From: a virus
Length of the DNA stretch: 21,182 nt
Strand: one strand, 5' to 3'
IMG/VR virus record: IMGVR_UViG_3300043469_000847
Coordinates: 1 to 21,182 of that record
A model generated the notes under the pieces. That model was not told the origin of the DNA, did not search any database, and saw only the letters and a list, made by a program, of their open reading frames with translations. The position numbers and the translations under genes are program-made. Positions within the stretch are counted from its first letter, which is position 1. Each line of letters begins with the position of its first letter. Below are positions 21,169 through 21,182 of this stretch, one piece after another.

Positions 21169-21182
21169 GTCTTTTTATTTTA

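Noticed and set aside
1-21182. Reassigned TAG or TGA stop codons as in some crAss-like phages
   Set aside because: TAG ends the portal and the 94-aa gene at sensible places, TGA ends several coupled genes, and no long gene is interrupted by either.

Overview
The window is one strand-coordinated block of a tailed bacteriophage genome (Caudoviricetes). Every credible gene reads on the minus strand, so the biological order runs from 21182 down to 1. The DNA is AT-rich, genes are packed end to end (mostly ATGA or TAATG junctions), and no intergenic stretch exceeds about 110 bases. Most starts lack a Shine-Dalgarno and have A-rich leaders, and the gap at 15494-15604 holds a TAnnTTTG-type -7 element. 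Together these suggest a phage of a Bacteroidota (for example flavobacterial) host. That host assignment is inference; no host gene is present. TAA, TGA and TAG all end intact genes, so there is no sign of stop-codon reassignment. No tRNA, CRISPR, integrase or insertion sequence was seen.

Region 1 (21182-15600) is the receptor-binding and lysis module. It starts with a 34-codon minigene that copies the N-terminus of the next gene, a 733-residue repetitive, Cys-rich beta-roll tail fibre. A chain of overlapping small membrane-protein genes follows: a 164-aa protein with heptad repeats, an 86-aa protein with one membrane helix and a coiled coil, a tandem pair of holin-like paralogues, a spanin-like overlapping pair, and a two-helix holin candidate. 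Next are an M15-type peptidase endolysin, a 52-aa ORF and a basic Gly-rich protein. The module ends at a good intrinsic terminator (15556-15587).

Region 2 (15550-4836) is the packaging and capsid module, with a candidate promoter in front. Its order is a coiled-coil protein, a winged-helix protein, an HU/IHF-like protein, a Cys-rich zinc-binding protein, a RecB/Cas4-like PD-(D/E)XK nuclease, a protein of unknown function, the large terminase, the portal, a scaffold-like acidic protein and the major capsid protein candidate. A strong intrinsic terminator follows the capsid gene.

Region 3 (4835-1) has its own leader. It holds a 338-aa protein of unknown function, six very small or lysine-rich proteins (several carrying a recurring Gly-Gly motif), a likely head-tail connector, a Dps-like protein whose ferroxidase ligand spacing matches bacterial Dps, and the N-terminal 97 residues of a further probable structural protein cut by the window edge.

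The points most worth following are the Dps-like protein, the Gly-Gly motif shared by small basic proteins and the endolysin tail, the duplicated fibre anchor minigene, and the compact membrane-protein cassette with internally duplicated holin-like genes.
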